Assembly (NCBI RefSeq): GCF_020177265.1
Contig: NZ_JAIVMC010000003.1
Coordinates: 62,001-126,000 of the forward strand
Direction of reading: 5' to 3'
DNA: 64,000 nt
From: Pseudooceanicola marinus
GTDB taxonomy: Bacteria > Pseudomonadota > Alphaproteobacteria > Rhodobacterales > Rhodobacteraceae
The translations under genes and the position numbers were made by a program. The notes under the pieces were generated by a model. That model was given only the letters and a program-made list of their open reading frames with translations, was not told the origin of the DNA and ran no database searches. Shown here one piece after another: positions 34,848-43,581 of this stretch (position 1 is the first letter of the stretch; the number at the start of each line of letters is the position of its first letter).

Positions 34848-34912
34848 GCCCGTGAGCGGGCTTGGTCGTGGTGGTGTGGCCCGCGCCCCCTGACGGAGGG
34901 CGCGGAGCCGGA

Positions 34913-36691
34913 TCAGAAGGCCTCGGCGTCCAGCGACATCACCGTGTCGGCGCCAGACAGGATCCGGCTGAGGTGCATGGAGCAGGCCGGCAGGCGGCGC
35001 GCCATGTAGTAGCGGCCGGTGACCAGCTTGGTCTCGTAGAACTCGGCATTGCCTTCACCGGCGGCCAGCTTCGCCTTGGCGGCCAGCGCCATCTGGGTCC
35101 AGACGTAGCCCAGGCAGACATGGCCGAACATGTGCATGAAGTCATAGGACCCGGCCAGCGCGTTGTTCGGCGTCTTCATCGACTGCATGAAGTACATGGC
35201 CGCTTCCTGCAACTGCTTCGAGGCGGTCTTCAGGGGCTCGACGAACTCCTTGGCGATCTCCTCGTCCTGGGCTGCGGCCTCCTTGCAGAAGTCCTTGATC
35301 ATCTGGAACAGCGCCATGGCGGGCTTGCCGCCGCCCGACGACAGCTTCCGGCCCACCAGATCCAGCGCCTGCACGCCGTTGGCGCCTTCGTAGATCTGGG
35401 TGATGCGCGCGTCGCGGGTGAACTGCGACATGCCCCATTCCTCGATGTAGCCATGGCCGCCGTAGACCTGCTGGGCCTGCACGGTCATGTCGAAGCCCTG
35501 GTCGGTCAGGAAGCCCTTCAGCACCGGCGTCAGCAGCGAGATCAGCCCCTCGGCCTCGTCGTCCTGGTTGCGATGCGCGCGGTCCAGCATGGTGCCGCCC
35601 CAGAGGCCGAAGGCGCGGGCGCCCTCGATGAAGCTCTTCTGGTCCATCAGCATGCGGCGCACATCGGGGTGCACGATGATCGGATCGGCGGGGCCGTCGG
35701 GGTTCTTCACCCCGGTCACATCGCGGCCCTGCAGGCGGTCCTTGGCGTAGATCACGGCGTTCTGGTAGGCGGCCACGGCCTGGCTGAGACCCTGCATGCC
35801 GACGCCCAGACGGGCCTCGTTCATCATGGTGAACATGGCGCGCATGCCCTTGTGCGCTTCGCCCAGCAGGTAGCCTTCGGCCCCGTCGTAGTTCATCACG
35901 CAGGTGGCGTTGCCGTGGATGCCCATCTTCTCCTCGACCTTGCCGACGGAGACGCCGTTGCGGGCGCCGATGGTGCCCTCGTCATCGACGAGGAACTTCG
36001 GCACGATGAAGAGCGAGACACCCTTGATGCCGTCGGGGCCGCCGGGGATCTTGGCCAGCACCAGGTGGACGATGTTGTCCGCCATGTCGTGATCGCCGGC
36101 GGAGATGAAGATCTTCTGCCCGGTTATCTTGTAGGTGCCGTTGTCCTGCGGTTCGGCCTTGGTGCGCATCAGGCCCAGATCCGTGCCGCAATGGGGCTCG
36201 GTCAGGTTCATGGTGCCGGTCCATTCGCAGCTGACCATCTTCGGCAGCCACTTCGCCTTCTGCTCATCCGTGCCATGGGCATGGATGGCGGAATAGGCGC
36301 CGTGGGTCAGGCCCGGGTACATCATGAAGGCCTGGTTGGCGGCGGAGAACATCTCGCCGGTGGCTACCTGCATCAGGTAGGGCATGCCCTGGCCGCCGTA
36401 CTCGGGGTCGCAGTCGAGCCCGGTCCAGCCGCCCTCGCGCAGCTGGTCGAAGGCCTCCTTGAACCCGGTCGGCGTGCGGACCACGCCGTTCTCCATGGTC
36501 ACGCCTTCCTGGTCGCCCACCGTGTTCAGCGGCGCGATCACCTCGGAGGAGATCTTGGCGGCCTCCCCGAGGATGGCGCCGGTGAACTCGGCATCAAGCT
36601 CGTCATAGCCCGGAACATCCTGTTCCGAGATCTTCAGGACCTCGTGCAGAACGAACTGCAGGTCCTCGACGGGGCCGGTATAGCTGGGCAT
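34913..36691 (-). CDS. Large acyl-CoA dehydrogenase (DmdC/AcdA-type, 592 aa)
   Basis: Flavoprotein that introduces the 2,3 double bond into an acyl-CoA. Motifs: [19 protein letters not shown] (FAD/substrate loop), [54 protein letters not shown], and the catalytic-base region [15 protein letters not shown]. At 592 residues with an extra C-terminal helical domain it belongs to the long class that includes 3-methylmercaptopropionyl-CoA dehydrogenase (DmdC) as well as fatty acyl dehydrogenases. Its context (MerR pair, thiolase, FadJ) favours fatty-acid oxidation. The ATG at 36691 follows GGGAGAGAA; an in-frame extension upstream runs into the MerR gene. Confidence 0.9.
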   Translation of the reverse strand: MPSYTGPVEDLQFVLHEVLKISEQDVPGYDELDAEFTGAILGEAAKISSEVIAPLNTVGDQEGVTMENGVVRTPTGFKEAFDQLREGGWTGLDCDPEYGGQGMPYLMQVATGEMFSAANQAFMMYPGLTHGAYSAIHAHGTDEQKAKWLPKMVSCEWTGTMNLTEPHCGTDLGLMRTKAEPQDNGTYKITGQKIFISAGDHDMADNIVHLVLAKIPGGPDGIKGVSLFIVPKFLVDDEGTIGARNGVSVGKVEEKMGIHGNATCVMNYDGAEGYLLGEAHKGMRAMFTMMNEARLGVGMQGLSQAVAAYQNAVIYAKDRLQGRDVTGVKNPDGPADPIIVHPDVRRMLMDQKSFIEGARAFGLWGGTMLDRAHRNQDDEAEGLISLLTPVLKGFLTDQGFDMTVQAQQVYGGHGYIEEWGMSQFTRDARITQIYEGANGVQALDLVGRKLSSGGGKPAMALFQMIKDFCKEAAAQDEEIAKEFVEPLKTASKQLQEAAMYFMQSMKTPNNALAGSYDFMHMFGHVCLGYVWTQMALAAKAKLAAGEGNAEFYETKLVTGRYYMARRLPACSMHLSRILSGADTVMSLDAEAF

Positions 36692-36741
36692 GTTCTCTCT
36701 CCCTTCGCATTCCCACCCGGATGCAGGCGCAGTCCGGGCGT

Positions 36742-37146
36742 TTACTCTGCGGCGTCGCTTGCCTTCATCGAGGCAATCACGTTTGCCACCCAATCCATCT
36801 GCTCTTTCAGCTCGCCGATCGCCAGGTTCAGCTCATCCCGCTGCGCTTCCATGGAATGCAGCCGCTCGCGCGCCACTTCCAGGGTCTTGGTCAGCTGGGT
36901 CTGTTGCTGGTCGCCCATGTCGTACAGGTCGAGCAACTGCCGGATCTCCTCCAGGCTGAAGCCGAAGCGCTTGCCGCGCAGGATCAGTTTCAGCCGGGCC
37001 CGGTCACGCCGCGTGAAGAGCCGTTTCTGGCCCTCGCGGATCGGAAAGAGCAGCTCCTTCGCTTCATAGAACCGCAGCGTGCGCGGGGTTACCTCGAAGG
37101 CATCGCACATGGCGCGGATCGTCATCAGATCATCGGTGTCCGTCAT
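36742..37146 (-). CDS. MerR family transcriptional regulator (proximal to acd)
   Basis: 134 residues. The winged-helix start [20 protein letters not shown], then [20 protein letters not shown] and [16 protein letters not shown], followed by a coiled-coil dimer helix ([20 protein letters not shown]). There are no metal-binding cysteines at the C terminus, so it is not a metal sensor of the MerR/CueR kind; it resembles LiuR-type regulators of acyl-CoA metabolism. It lies 50 bases upstream of the acyl-CoA dehydrogenase gene and is a paralogue of the next gene. The start is uncertain: the ATG at 37146 has GGAG directly against it. Confidence 0.85.
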   Translation of the reverse strand: MTDTDDLMTIRAMCDAFEVTPRTLRFYEAKELLFPIREGQKRLFTRRDRARLKLILRGKRFGFSLEEIRQLLDLYDMGDQQQTQLTKTLEVARERLHSMEAQRDELNLAIGELKEQMDWVANVIASMKASDAAE

Positions 37147-37221
37147 CTCCACCCACTCAGAATTTTTTATCATTTGGTAGGAAATGCCGGGGCTTTCCTC
37201 TCGATACAACGCTGATCTAAG

Positions 37222-37264
37222 TTGACGTAAGTGATACGTCACGTCACTTGGCAAATGACGTAAG
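37222..37264. promoter_or_regulatory. TGACGTAAG repeats upstream of the first MerR gene
   Basis: TTGACGTAAG at 37222-37231 and TGACGTAAG at 37256-37264 as direct repeats, with ACGTCACGTCACTT between them, giving inverted TGACGT/ACGTCA pairs. Position is 75-120 bases before the start. A second word, GCACCTGTGACGTTGGCGC, lies at 37331-37349. Likely binding site of one or both MerR proteins. Confidence 0.5.
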
Positions 37265-37416
37265 ATAAGCCGCATCGGCGCTGTCGCCGCGCAATTTCCT
37301 TCCCCGGGCTATCAGCCCATGGGCGCCCAGGCACCTGTGACGTTGGCGCATCCAGCAGCCTCACGGGTGCAGTTCGATTCGAAGAAAGGGGGGCAGGGGC
37401 GGCTGGGCCGGCGGGG

Positions 37417-37836
37417 TCAGCCGGGGTCCAGTTCGGACTTGGTGGCGTCCCGCAGCTGGCGCAGCTCGTCCATTGCCTCGTCGATCTGGCGGCGCTGTTC
37501 GGCCAGTTCGGCCATCTGGCGGTCGGCCATCTCGATCCAGACACGCATCTGCGCCTCGGATCCCTGCTGTTCGCGCATCTCCAGCCACTGCCGGATTTCC
37601 TCCAGGCTGAACCCGAAGCGGCGACCGCGCATGATCAGGGTCATCCGCGCGATTTCCCGCGCGGTGTAGAACCGCGACCGGCCCTCGCGGTCGGGCTGCA
37701 ACAACTCGATATACTCGTAGTAGCGCAGGGTACGCGGGGTCACCTCGAATTTCTCGCACATCTCCTTGAAGCTGAGACGGGCGTCGGCATCGGCGGCGGA
37801 GCTGTCGGAGGCGAACTGATGGGTCATCGGGGCCAT
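37417..37836 (-). CDS. MerR family transcriptional regulator (distal paralogue)
   Basis: 139 residues. [40 protein letters not shown] and [16 protein letters not shown] line up closely with the neighbouring MerR protein, so the two are paralogues; the C-terminal helix (MAELAEQRRQIDEAMDELRQ) differs. No metal-ligand cysteines. An alternative start is three codons in. It is divergent from the thioesterase pair, so it may control both directions. Confidence 0.85.
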   Translation of the reverse strand: MAPMTHQFASDSSAADADARLSFKEMCEKFEVTPRTLRYYEYIELLQPDREGRSRFYTAREIARMTLIMRGRRFGFSLEEIRQWLEMREQQGSEAQMRVWIEMADRQMAELAEQRRQIDEAMDELRQLRDATKSELDPG

Positions 37837-38001
37837 GCGGTGTGGAATTGTCTGACTCCGAAACTATGCGTCGCCGCGGCGAAGGGCAACAGCGCGGTGC
37901 TTGCCCCCGGCGCGGATCGGAGGTTTGATGCCCGCCGTGGCCCCCGGGCGCCGTTTGCCGGCGCCATCCTTCCCCCGGGGCCAGAGGCACGAGAGGACCC
38001 C

Positions 38002-38439
38002 ATGGACGAAACCCAGGCGCTTGAGATCGCGCGGCAATTCATTTCCAGCCTGCCCCATGCCCGGGCGCTCGGCATGTCGGTGGTGCAGATCGGGCCCGGA
38101 CGGGCCAGCTTTTCCATGCCTTATGACGAGCGGCTGATCGGCGATCCGGAGACGGGGGTGATGTCGGGCGGGGCCGTTTCGGCCTTGCTGGACACGACCT
38201 GCGGCGCTGCCGTCATGAGCCATCCCGAAATGGCCGGGCTGACGGCGACCCTGGATTTGCGCATCGACTACATGCGCCCCGCGGTGCCGGGCCAGGCCCT
38301 GCGGGCCGAGGCGGAATGCACCCATGTCACACGCTCTGTGGCCTTCGTGCGCGCGCGCGCGCTGGACGACGACGACGAGAATCCGGTGGCCACCGCCGCC
38401 GGGGCCTTCACCTTCACCAAGCGGGAGGACATGGCATGA
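38002..38439 (+). CDS. PaaI-type hotdog thioesterase 1
   Basis: 145 residues. Hotdog fold with GVMSGGAVSALLDTTCGAAV (the helix and catalytic loop) and LDLRIDYMRPAVPGQALRAEA. It hydrolyses acyl-CoA thioesters, probably releasing CoA from stalled or aromatic intermediates. It overlaps the next thioesterase by ATGA. The ATG at 38002 follows GAGAGGA. Confidence 0.88.
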   Translation: MDETQALEIARQFISSLPHARALGMSVVQIGPGRASFSMPYDERLIGDPETGVMSGGAVSALLDTTCGAAVMSHPEMAGLTATLDLRIDYMRPAVPGQALRAEAECTHVTRSVAFVRARALDDDDENPVATAAGAFTFTKREDMA

Positions 38440-38975
38440 GCCCGCATCGTCCCCCCGAACCCGTCCAGGTCATCAAACAGCGGCGCGATGCCGCACTTCA
38501 GGCGTTGGTCTCCGCCGTGCCCTACATCGGCTTCCTCGGTCTGCATTTCGACCGGCGCGGGGATGAGCTGACGGCCGTCATGCCCTTCGACGAGAAGCTG
38601 ATCGGCAACCCCGAGCTGCCGGCCCTGCACGGTGGCGCCACCGCCGCCTTCCTGGAGGTGACGGCGGTGATCGGCCTGGCCTGGGCGCATTACTGGCCGC
38701 AGTTCGAAAGCGGCGCGCTGGACCCCGAGGCGGTGGCCGGCGGGCAGTTGCCGCGCCTGCCGAAGACCATCGGCATCACCGTCGATTACCTGCGCTCCGG
38801 CCTGCCGCGCGATGCCTATGCCCGCGCCGAGGTGACCCGCTCGGGCCGCCGCTATGCCTCCGTCCGGGTCGAGGCCTGGCAGGACAACCGCACCCGTCCC
38901 ATCGCCCAAGCCACGGCGCATTTCCGCATGCCCCTGCCGCCGCGGGATACGACCCAGGGTGAGGGCGCCGCGTGA
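38436..38975 (+). CDS. PaaI-type hotdog thioesterase 2
   Basis: 179 residues. LPALHGGATAAFLEVTAVIG and KTIGITVDYLRSGLPRDAYARA align with the first thioesterase, but there is an insert of about 20 residues (WPQFESGALDPEAVAGG) between them. The tandem pair may form a heteromer or cover different chain lengths. It overlaps the upstream gene by ATGA and the MATE gene by GTGA. Confidence 0.85.
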   Translation: MSPHRPPEPVQVIKQRRDAALQALVSAVPYIGFLGLHFDRRGDELTAVMPFDEKLIGNPELPALHGGATAAFLEVTAVIGLAWAHYWPQFESGALDPEAVAGGQLPRLPKTIGITVDYLRSGLPRDAYARAEVTRSGRRYASVRVEAWQDNRTRPIAQATAHFRMPLPPRDTTQGEGAA

Positions 38976-40327
38976 CGCCGCTGCCCGGCGTGGATGTGCT
39001 GCCGGAGGGCGAGAGCCCGCGTCGGCTGACCCATGCCCGGGTGCTGAAGATCGCCGTGCCGGTGGTGCTGTCCAATGCCACCGTGCCGATCCTGGGCGCG
39101 GTGGACACCGGCGTCATCGGCCAGATGGGGGAGGCCGCGCCCATCGGGGCCGTGGGCATCGGGGCCATCGTGCTGGCCGCGCTTTACTGGATCTTCGGCT
39201 TCCTGCGGATGGGCACCACCGGGCTGACGGCCAATGCCGCCGGAGCCGGGGACCGGGCGGAGGTCGCGGCCCTGCTGACCCGCGCCCTGATCATCGGGCT
39301 GGGCGCCGGGTTGGCGATCATCGCGCTGCAGCTGCCGTTGTTCTGGCTGGCCTTCCAGGCCTCGCCCGCCAGTGCCGAGGTCGAGGAGATGGCCCGCGCC
39401 TACATGGCGATCCGCGTGCTGTCAGCGCCTGCGGCCATCGGGATCTACGGTGTCACCGGCTGGCTGATCGCGCAGGAGCGCACTACGGGCGTCCTGGTCC
39501 TGCAGGTGGGGATGAACCTGATCAACATCACGCTCGATCTGATCTTCGTGCTGGGGCTGGACTGGGGCGTCGAAGGGGTGGCGGCGGCCACCTTCATCGC
39601 GGAATGGTCGGGGCTGGCCCTGGGGTTCTGGCTGTGCCGCGCGGCCTTCCGGGTGCCTGCCTGGCGCGACTGGGCGCGGGTCTTCGACCCGACGCGCCTG
39701 CGCCACATGGCCCTGGTCAATCGCGACATCCTGCTGCGGTCGCTGATGCTGCAGGGGATCTTTATCTCCTTCATGTTCCTGGGTGCGGATTTCGGCGACG
39801 TGCAGCTGGCGGCGAACCAGGTGCTGTTGCAGTTCCTGGAAATCACCGCCTATGCGCTGGACGGTTTCGCCTTCGCCGCCGAGGCGCTTGTGGGCCAGGC
39901 CATGGGACGGCGCGACCGCACGGGCCTGCGCCGGTCGGTCCTCCTGTCGGGCAGCTGGGGCGCGGCGATCGCGGTGCTGATGGCCCTGGCCTTCGCCCTG
40001 CTGGGCGGCGCGGTGATCGACCTGATGACCACGGCGCCGGAGGTCCGCGAGGCGGCGCGGCGTTTCCTGCCCTGGATGGTGGCCGTGCCCGTGCTGGGCT
40101 TCGCGTCCTGGATGCTCGACGGGGTCTTTATCGGGGCCACCCGCGCCCGCGATATGCGCAACATGATGGCGCTGAGCCTTCTGGTCTATATCGCCGCCGT
40201 GCTGGCGCTGGTGCCGGTGATGGGCAACCACGGTCTCTGGGCCGCCTTCCTCGTCAGCTTCGTCGCGCGGGGGATCACCTTGGGCCTGCGCTACCCGGCG
40301 CTGGAGGCGGAGGCGGCGCGGGGCTGA
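38972..40327 (+). CDS. MATE family efflux transporter (DinF-like)
   Basis: 451 residues with 12 predicted membrane segments. Signatures include AVPVVLSNATVPILGAVDTG (segment 1), GFLRMGTTGLTANAAGAGD and the second-half repeat ANQVLLQFLEITAYALDGFA. MATE proteins export cationic compounds using sodium or proton gradients; DinF-like members have been linked to bile salts and oxidative stress. The start is GTG, overlapping the thioesterase stop, so the three genes form one operon. Confidence 0.92.
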   Translation: MTPLPGVDVLPEGESPRRLTHARVLKIAVPVVLSNATVPILGAVDTGVIGQMGEAAPIGAVGIGAIVLAALYWIFGFLRMGTTGLTANAAGAGDRAEVAALLTRALIIGLGAGLAIIALQLPLFWLAFQASPASAEVEEMARAYMAIRVLSAPAAIGIYGVTGWLIAQERTTGVLVLQVGMNLINITLDLIFVLGLDWGVEGVAAATFIAEWSGLALGFWLCRAAFRVPAWRDWARVFDPTRLRHMALVNRDILLRSLMLQGIFISFMFLGADFGDVQLAANQVLLQFLEITAYALDGFAFAAEALVGQAMGRRDRTGLRRSVLLSGSWGAAIAVLMALAFALLGGAVIDLMTTAPEVREAARRFLPWMVAVPVLGFASWMLDGVFIGATRARDMRNMMALSLLVYIAAVLALVPVMGNHGLWAAFLVSFVARGITLGLRYPALEAEAARG

Positions 40328-40506
40328 AACCCGGCAAGGGCCCTCGCGGTGCCCATTTGCACAGCCGCGGCAACAGGGCGCGATAGGGTGCGGCAGAGCG
40401 ATGGATTGACCTCGCCCGGGGCGGCGCTAAAGCTGGGCGGGCCGCCGGCGCCGGGCCGCTTCAGCCCCGCGCCGGACGTGTATTCCAAAGCTCGAAAGGA
40501 CAAGAG

Positions 40507-41718
40507 ATGAGCCTTGCCCATGGCCGCCCCTATCTCGCCATTCCCGGCCCCTCGGTCATGCCCGATGCCGTGCTCCAGGCCATGCACCAGCCCGCGCCGA
40601 ACATCTACGAGGGTGACATCGTCACCCTGGTCGAGGGCATCGTGCCCGACCTGAAGCGGGTGGCGAAAACCACAGGCGAGGCGGCGATCTACATCTGCAA
40701 CGGCCATGGCGCCTGGGAAGCGGCACTGTCGAACCTGTTCCAGCCCGGCGACCGAGTGCTGATCCCGGCGACGGGGCGGTTTGCCCATGGCTGGGCCGAC
40801 ATGGCCGTGGGCCTGGGGATCGTGCCGCAGATCGTCGATTTCGGCACCAAGTCCACCATCGACGCCGACCGCATCGAGGAAGTGCTGCGCGCCGATACCG
40901 AACGCCAGATCAAGGCGGTGATGTTCAGCCACGTGGACACCGCCACCTCGATCCGCAACGATCCGCGCGCCCTGCGGGCCGCGCTGGATGCAGCCGATCA
41001 CCCGGCGTTGCTGATGGCCGACTGCATCGCTTCCATGGCCTGTGACGAGTTTCACATGGATGCCTGGGGGGTCGATGTGTCGATCACCGGCAGCCAGAAA
41101 GGGCTGATGGTGCCGCCGGGCCTGTCCTTCGTCTTCTTCAATGACCGCGCGAAGGCGCTGCGCGCCGCCAACCCGCGTGTGTCGCGCTACTGGGACTGGG
41201 TGCCGCGCACCGAGCCGGAGGCGGTTTACCAGTATTTCGGAGGCACCTCTCCGACGCACCACCTCTTCGGTCTGCGGGCCGCGCTGGACATGCTGCACGA
41301 GGAAGGGATGGAGCGGGTCTGGGCACGCCACGCCACGTTGGCGCGGGCCATCTGGGCGGCCTGCGAACGCTGGGCCGAGGGTGGCGCGATGGTGATGAAC
41401 GTCAGCGATCCGGCCCTGCGCAGCCATGCGGTGACGGCCCTGGGGCTGGGCATCGGCAATGGCCAGAAGTTGCGGATCTGGACGGCGGAGAACGCCGGGC
41501 TGACCCTGGGGATCGGCCTGGGCATGTCGACCGAGGACGATCCCGACGGCACCGGCTTCTTCCGCATCGGCCACATGGGGCACCTGAACGCCCACATGGT
41601 GCTGGGCGCCGTCGGCGTGATCGAGGCGGGGCTTCAGGCTCTGCAGATCCCGCATGGGCACGGCGCGCTGGAAAAGGCGGCCGAGGTGGTGGCCCAACCC
41701 GGTGCCGTGGCCTTCTGA
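40507..41718 (+). CDS. Class V aminotransferase, alanine/serine-glyoxylate type
   Basis: 403 residues. PLP lysine K198 in SITGSQKGLMVPPGLSF. The start YLAIPGPSVMPDAVLQAM and ADCIASMACDEFHMDAWGVD are typical of serine-glyoxylate and related aminotransferases (AGXT/SgaA). It moves the amino group from serine or alanine to glyoxylate, or acts on taurine-related keto acids; the exact pair is not certain. RBS AAAGGAC lies eight bases before the ATG. A terminator follows, so it is a single unit. Confidence 0.88.
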   Translation: MSLAHGRPYLAIPGPSVMPDAVLQAMHQPAPNIYEGDIVTLVEGIVPDLKRVAKTTGEAAIYICNGHGAWEAALSNLFQPGDRVLIPATGRFAHGWADMAVGLGIVPQIVDFGTKSTIDADRIEEVLRADTERQIKAVMFSHVDTATSIRNDPRALRAALDAADHPALLMADCIASMACDEFHMDAWGVDVSITGSQKGLMVPPGLSFVFFNDRAKALRAANPRVSRYWDWVPRTEPEAVYQYFGGTSPTHHLFGLRAALDMLHEEGMERVWARHATLARAIWAACERWAEGGAMVMNVSDPALRSHAVTALGLGIGNGQKLRIWTAENAGLTLGIGLGMSTEDDPDGTGFFRIGHMGHLNAHMVLGAVGVIEAGLQALQIPHGHGALEKAAEVVAQPGAVAF

Positions 41719-41744
41719 GGTCAGGACGCCGTAGCGACATGAGA

Positions 41745-41774
41745 GGGGCGCTGCCGCGAGGTTAGCGCCCTTTT
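41745..41774 (+). terminator. Intrinsic terminator of the class V aminotransferase gene
   Basis: 7-8 bp stem GGGCGCT/AGCGCCC with an 11-base loop followed by TTTT, 27 bases past the stop. Confidence 0.8.
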
Positions 41775-41989
41775 CAGGCGCGGCGGGCGCGGTGCCGCCG
41801 CAGTGCCTCGATCGCCACATGCAGGGCATAGCCGGCGGCCACCACGGCGCCGAAGCCCCAGGCGGCCCAGAGGGCGAAGAAGATCCACAGCAGGTTGACG
41901 CCCGCCATCACCAGGACGGCGGCGGTGTAGTCCGGCGCGGCCCGGCGGGCCGGCGCGGGGTGGGCGGAACCATGGACAGGGCGGGACAT
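41774..41989 (-). CDS. Small membrane protein (71 aa)
   Basis: Cytoplasmic Pro/Ala/Arg-rich start, then two closely packed membrane segments (AAVLVMAGVNLLWIFFALWA and FGAVVAAGYALHVAIEAL) and a basic tail (RRHRARRA). This resembles the 2TM-domain type of small membrane protein. It overlaps the T-run of the preceding terminator. Function unknown. Confidence 0.6.
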   Translation of the reverse strand: MSRPVHGSAHPAPARRAAPDYTAAVLVMAGVNLLWIFFALWAAWGFGAVVAAGYALHVAIEALRRHRARRA

Positions 41990-42123
41990 GGGAGAGCTCC
42001 GTTCAGACCAACCTCCCTGCCAAGGGTCTTAGGCCGCCCGTCCGGAATGTCCAGACCGGCGGGGCCATTTGTCGACTGACGGTTAACCGTGGCGGCGTCG
42101 CGAAGGGCGCGGCCGCGCGGCGC

Positions 42124-43239
42124 TCAGGCGGCGGCGTCGAGGCGGGCCAGCGCCCGGGGCAGGGCCGCTTCCAGCGCGTCCAACTCGGCCGAGGGGCCGC
42201 AGGAGATGCGGATGCAGCGGTCCTGGGGCGCGACGAAGGGCATGCGCACGAAGACGCCTTCCTCGGCCAGGGCCGCGACCAGGGCGCGCGCGCGTGCCCC
42301 GTCGCCGCCGCAGTCCAGCGCGACGAAATTGGTGGCCGAGGGCAGGGCGGTCAGCCCGTGGGCGGCGCCGATGCGGCCGATCTCGTCCCGGGCGCGGGCC
42401 ACTTCGGCGCGCACATGCGCCAGCCAGTCCTGGTCCTGCAGCGCGGCCAGCGCCGCGGCCTGGGCGCCGCGGTTCATTCCGAAATGGTTGCGAACCTTGT
42501 CGAAGGCCGAGATCAGCTCGGGCGCGGCCAGGGCATAGCCCACGCGGGCACCGGCCAGCCCGTAGCCTTTGGAGAAGGTGCGCATGCGGATCACGCGCGG
42601 ATCGTCGACGGCCAGAGGTACGCTGGCCTCCTCGGGGGCGAACTCGCCATAAGCCTCGTCGAGGATCAGCAGGCAGCCCTTGGGCAGGGCGTCCAGCGCG
42701 GCGGCCACGTCCGCGCCGCGCTGCCAACTGCCCATGGGATTGTCGGGGTTGGCGAAATAGACCAGCTTGGCGTCCACTTGGTCGGCGCGTGCCAGCAGGG
42801 CCGGCAGGTCCTCCGCGTCGTCGCGGTAGGGCACCGTCTCGATCCGGCCGCCGAAGCCTGCGACGTGGTAGTTGAAGGTCGGGTAGGCCCCCAGTGACGT
42901 GACGATCGCCTCGCCCGCCCCCACGGTCAGCCGCACCAGTTCCCCCAGCAGGCCGTCGATGCCGGTGCCGACGACGATATTCTCCGGCCCGCAGTCCCAG
43001 TGAGCCGCCAGCGCCTGGCGCAGGTCATGGCTGGCGGGATCGCCGTATTGCCACATCTCCGTCGCCGCCGCCTGCATCGCGGCGATGGCGCGGGGCGAGG
43101 GGCCGAAACCGTTTTCATTGGCGCCCAGGCGTGCCGCGAAGGGCGCGCCACGGCGGCGTTCCATCTCCTCCGGGCCGGTGAAGGGCACGGTCGAGGGCAG
43201 CGAGGCGGCAAGCGCCGTGAAGCGGGCATTCGTGGTCAT
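42124..43239 (-). CDS. Histidinol-phosphate aminotransferase-like PLP enzyme
   Basis: 371 residues, fold type I class II aminotransferase. LGANENGFGPSPRAIAAM, NPDNPMGSWQ, ILDEAYGEFAP, and the PLP lysine in RTFSKGYGLAGARVGYA. It looks like HisC, but no his genes are near and HisC-like enzymes also act on aromatic amino acids or amino-alcohol phosphates. The start is uncertain: ATG at 43239 or 43251; neither has a clear ribosome site, and the frame continues far upstream without similarity. Confidence 0.85.
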   Translation of the reverse strand: MTTNARFTALAASLPSTVPFTGPEEMERRRGAPFAARLGANENGFGPSPRAIAAMQAAATEMWQYGDPASHDLRQALAAHWDCGPENIVVGTGIDGLLGELVRLTVGAGEAIVTSLGAYPTFNYHVAGFGGRIETVPYRDDAEDLPALLARADQVDAKLVYFANPDNPMGSWQRGADVAAALDALPKGCLLILDEAYGEFAPEEASVPLAVDDPRVIRMRTFSKGYGLAGARVGYALAAPELISAFDKVRNHFGMNRGAQAAALAALQDQDWLAHVRAEVARARDEIGRIGAAHGLTALPSATNFVALDCGGDGARARALVAALAEEGVFVRMPFVAPQDRCIRISCGPSAELDALEAALPRALARLDAAA

Positions 43240-43251
43240 GGCGCGGCTCAT

Positions 43252-43581
43252 AATCCGCGGTTGCAGCGCGGCGCAAGAAGAATCGAACGCTGCGGAATGC
43301 GGCACCGGCGCGCGCCCTTTCAGGCCCGTGGGGAGCGGTTCGGGGCATGTCGCAATTGCGACTTTCCATGCTGTTTTTCCGACGTGGTGAGGCGGCTGCG
43401 AGGGGAGAGAGCTGAAGCCGTTGCCGCTGTCGACTTGACCGTCTCGTGATCCTCCGATCAGCGGCGGTGTAGGCGCATGGCACCCGTGACGTTGCGTAGG
43501 CAGGCGTCGCTGCCGCTGCGCCGCCCCTCGACAGGCGAAGGGCGGCACCGGATGATCCCGGCAACAGAGGAGGGAGCATCC
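43252..43581. other. 330-base divergent promoter region
   Basis: Between the HisC-like gene and the crotonase gene. No gene is supported. It contains a perfect 14-base palindrome (43349-43362) and a GTGACGTTGCGTAGG word (43486-43500) also seen near the fatty-acid genes. Confidence 0.6.
43349..43362. promoter_or_regulatory. Perfect palindrome GTCGCAATTGCGAC
   Basis: 14-base perfect palindrome with an AT-rich centre, 98-113 bases before the HisC-like start. The size and symmetry fit a dimeric regulator operator (Lrp-, MarR- or GntR-like), which I cannot specify. Confidence 0.4.

Noticed and set aside
37370-37382. GTTCGATTCGAAG, which looks like a tRNA T-loop.
   Set aside because: No acceptor, anticodon or D arm can be folded around it; it is a simple TTCGA-T-TCGAA palindrome.
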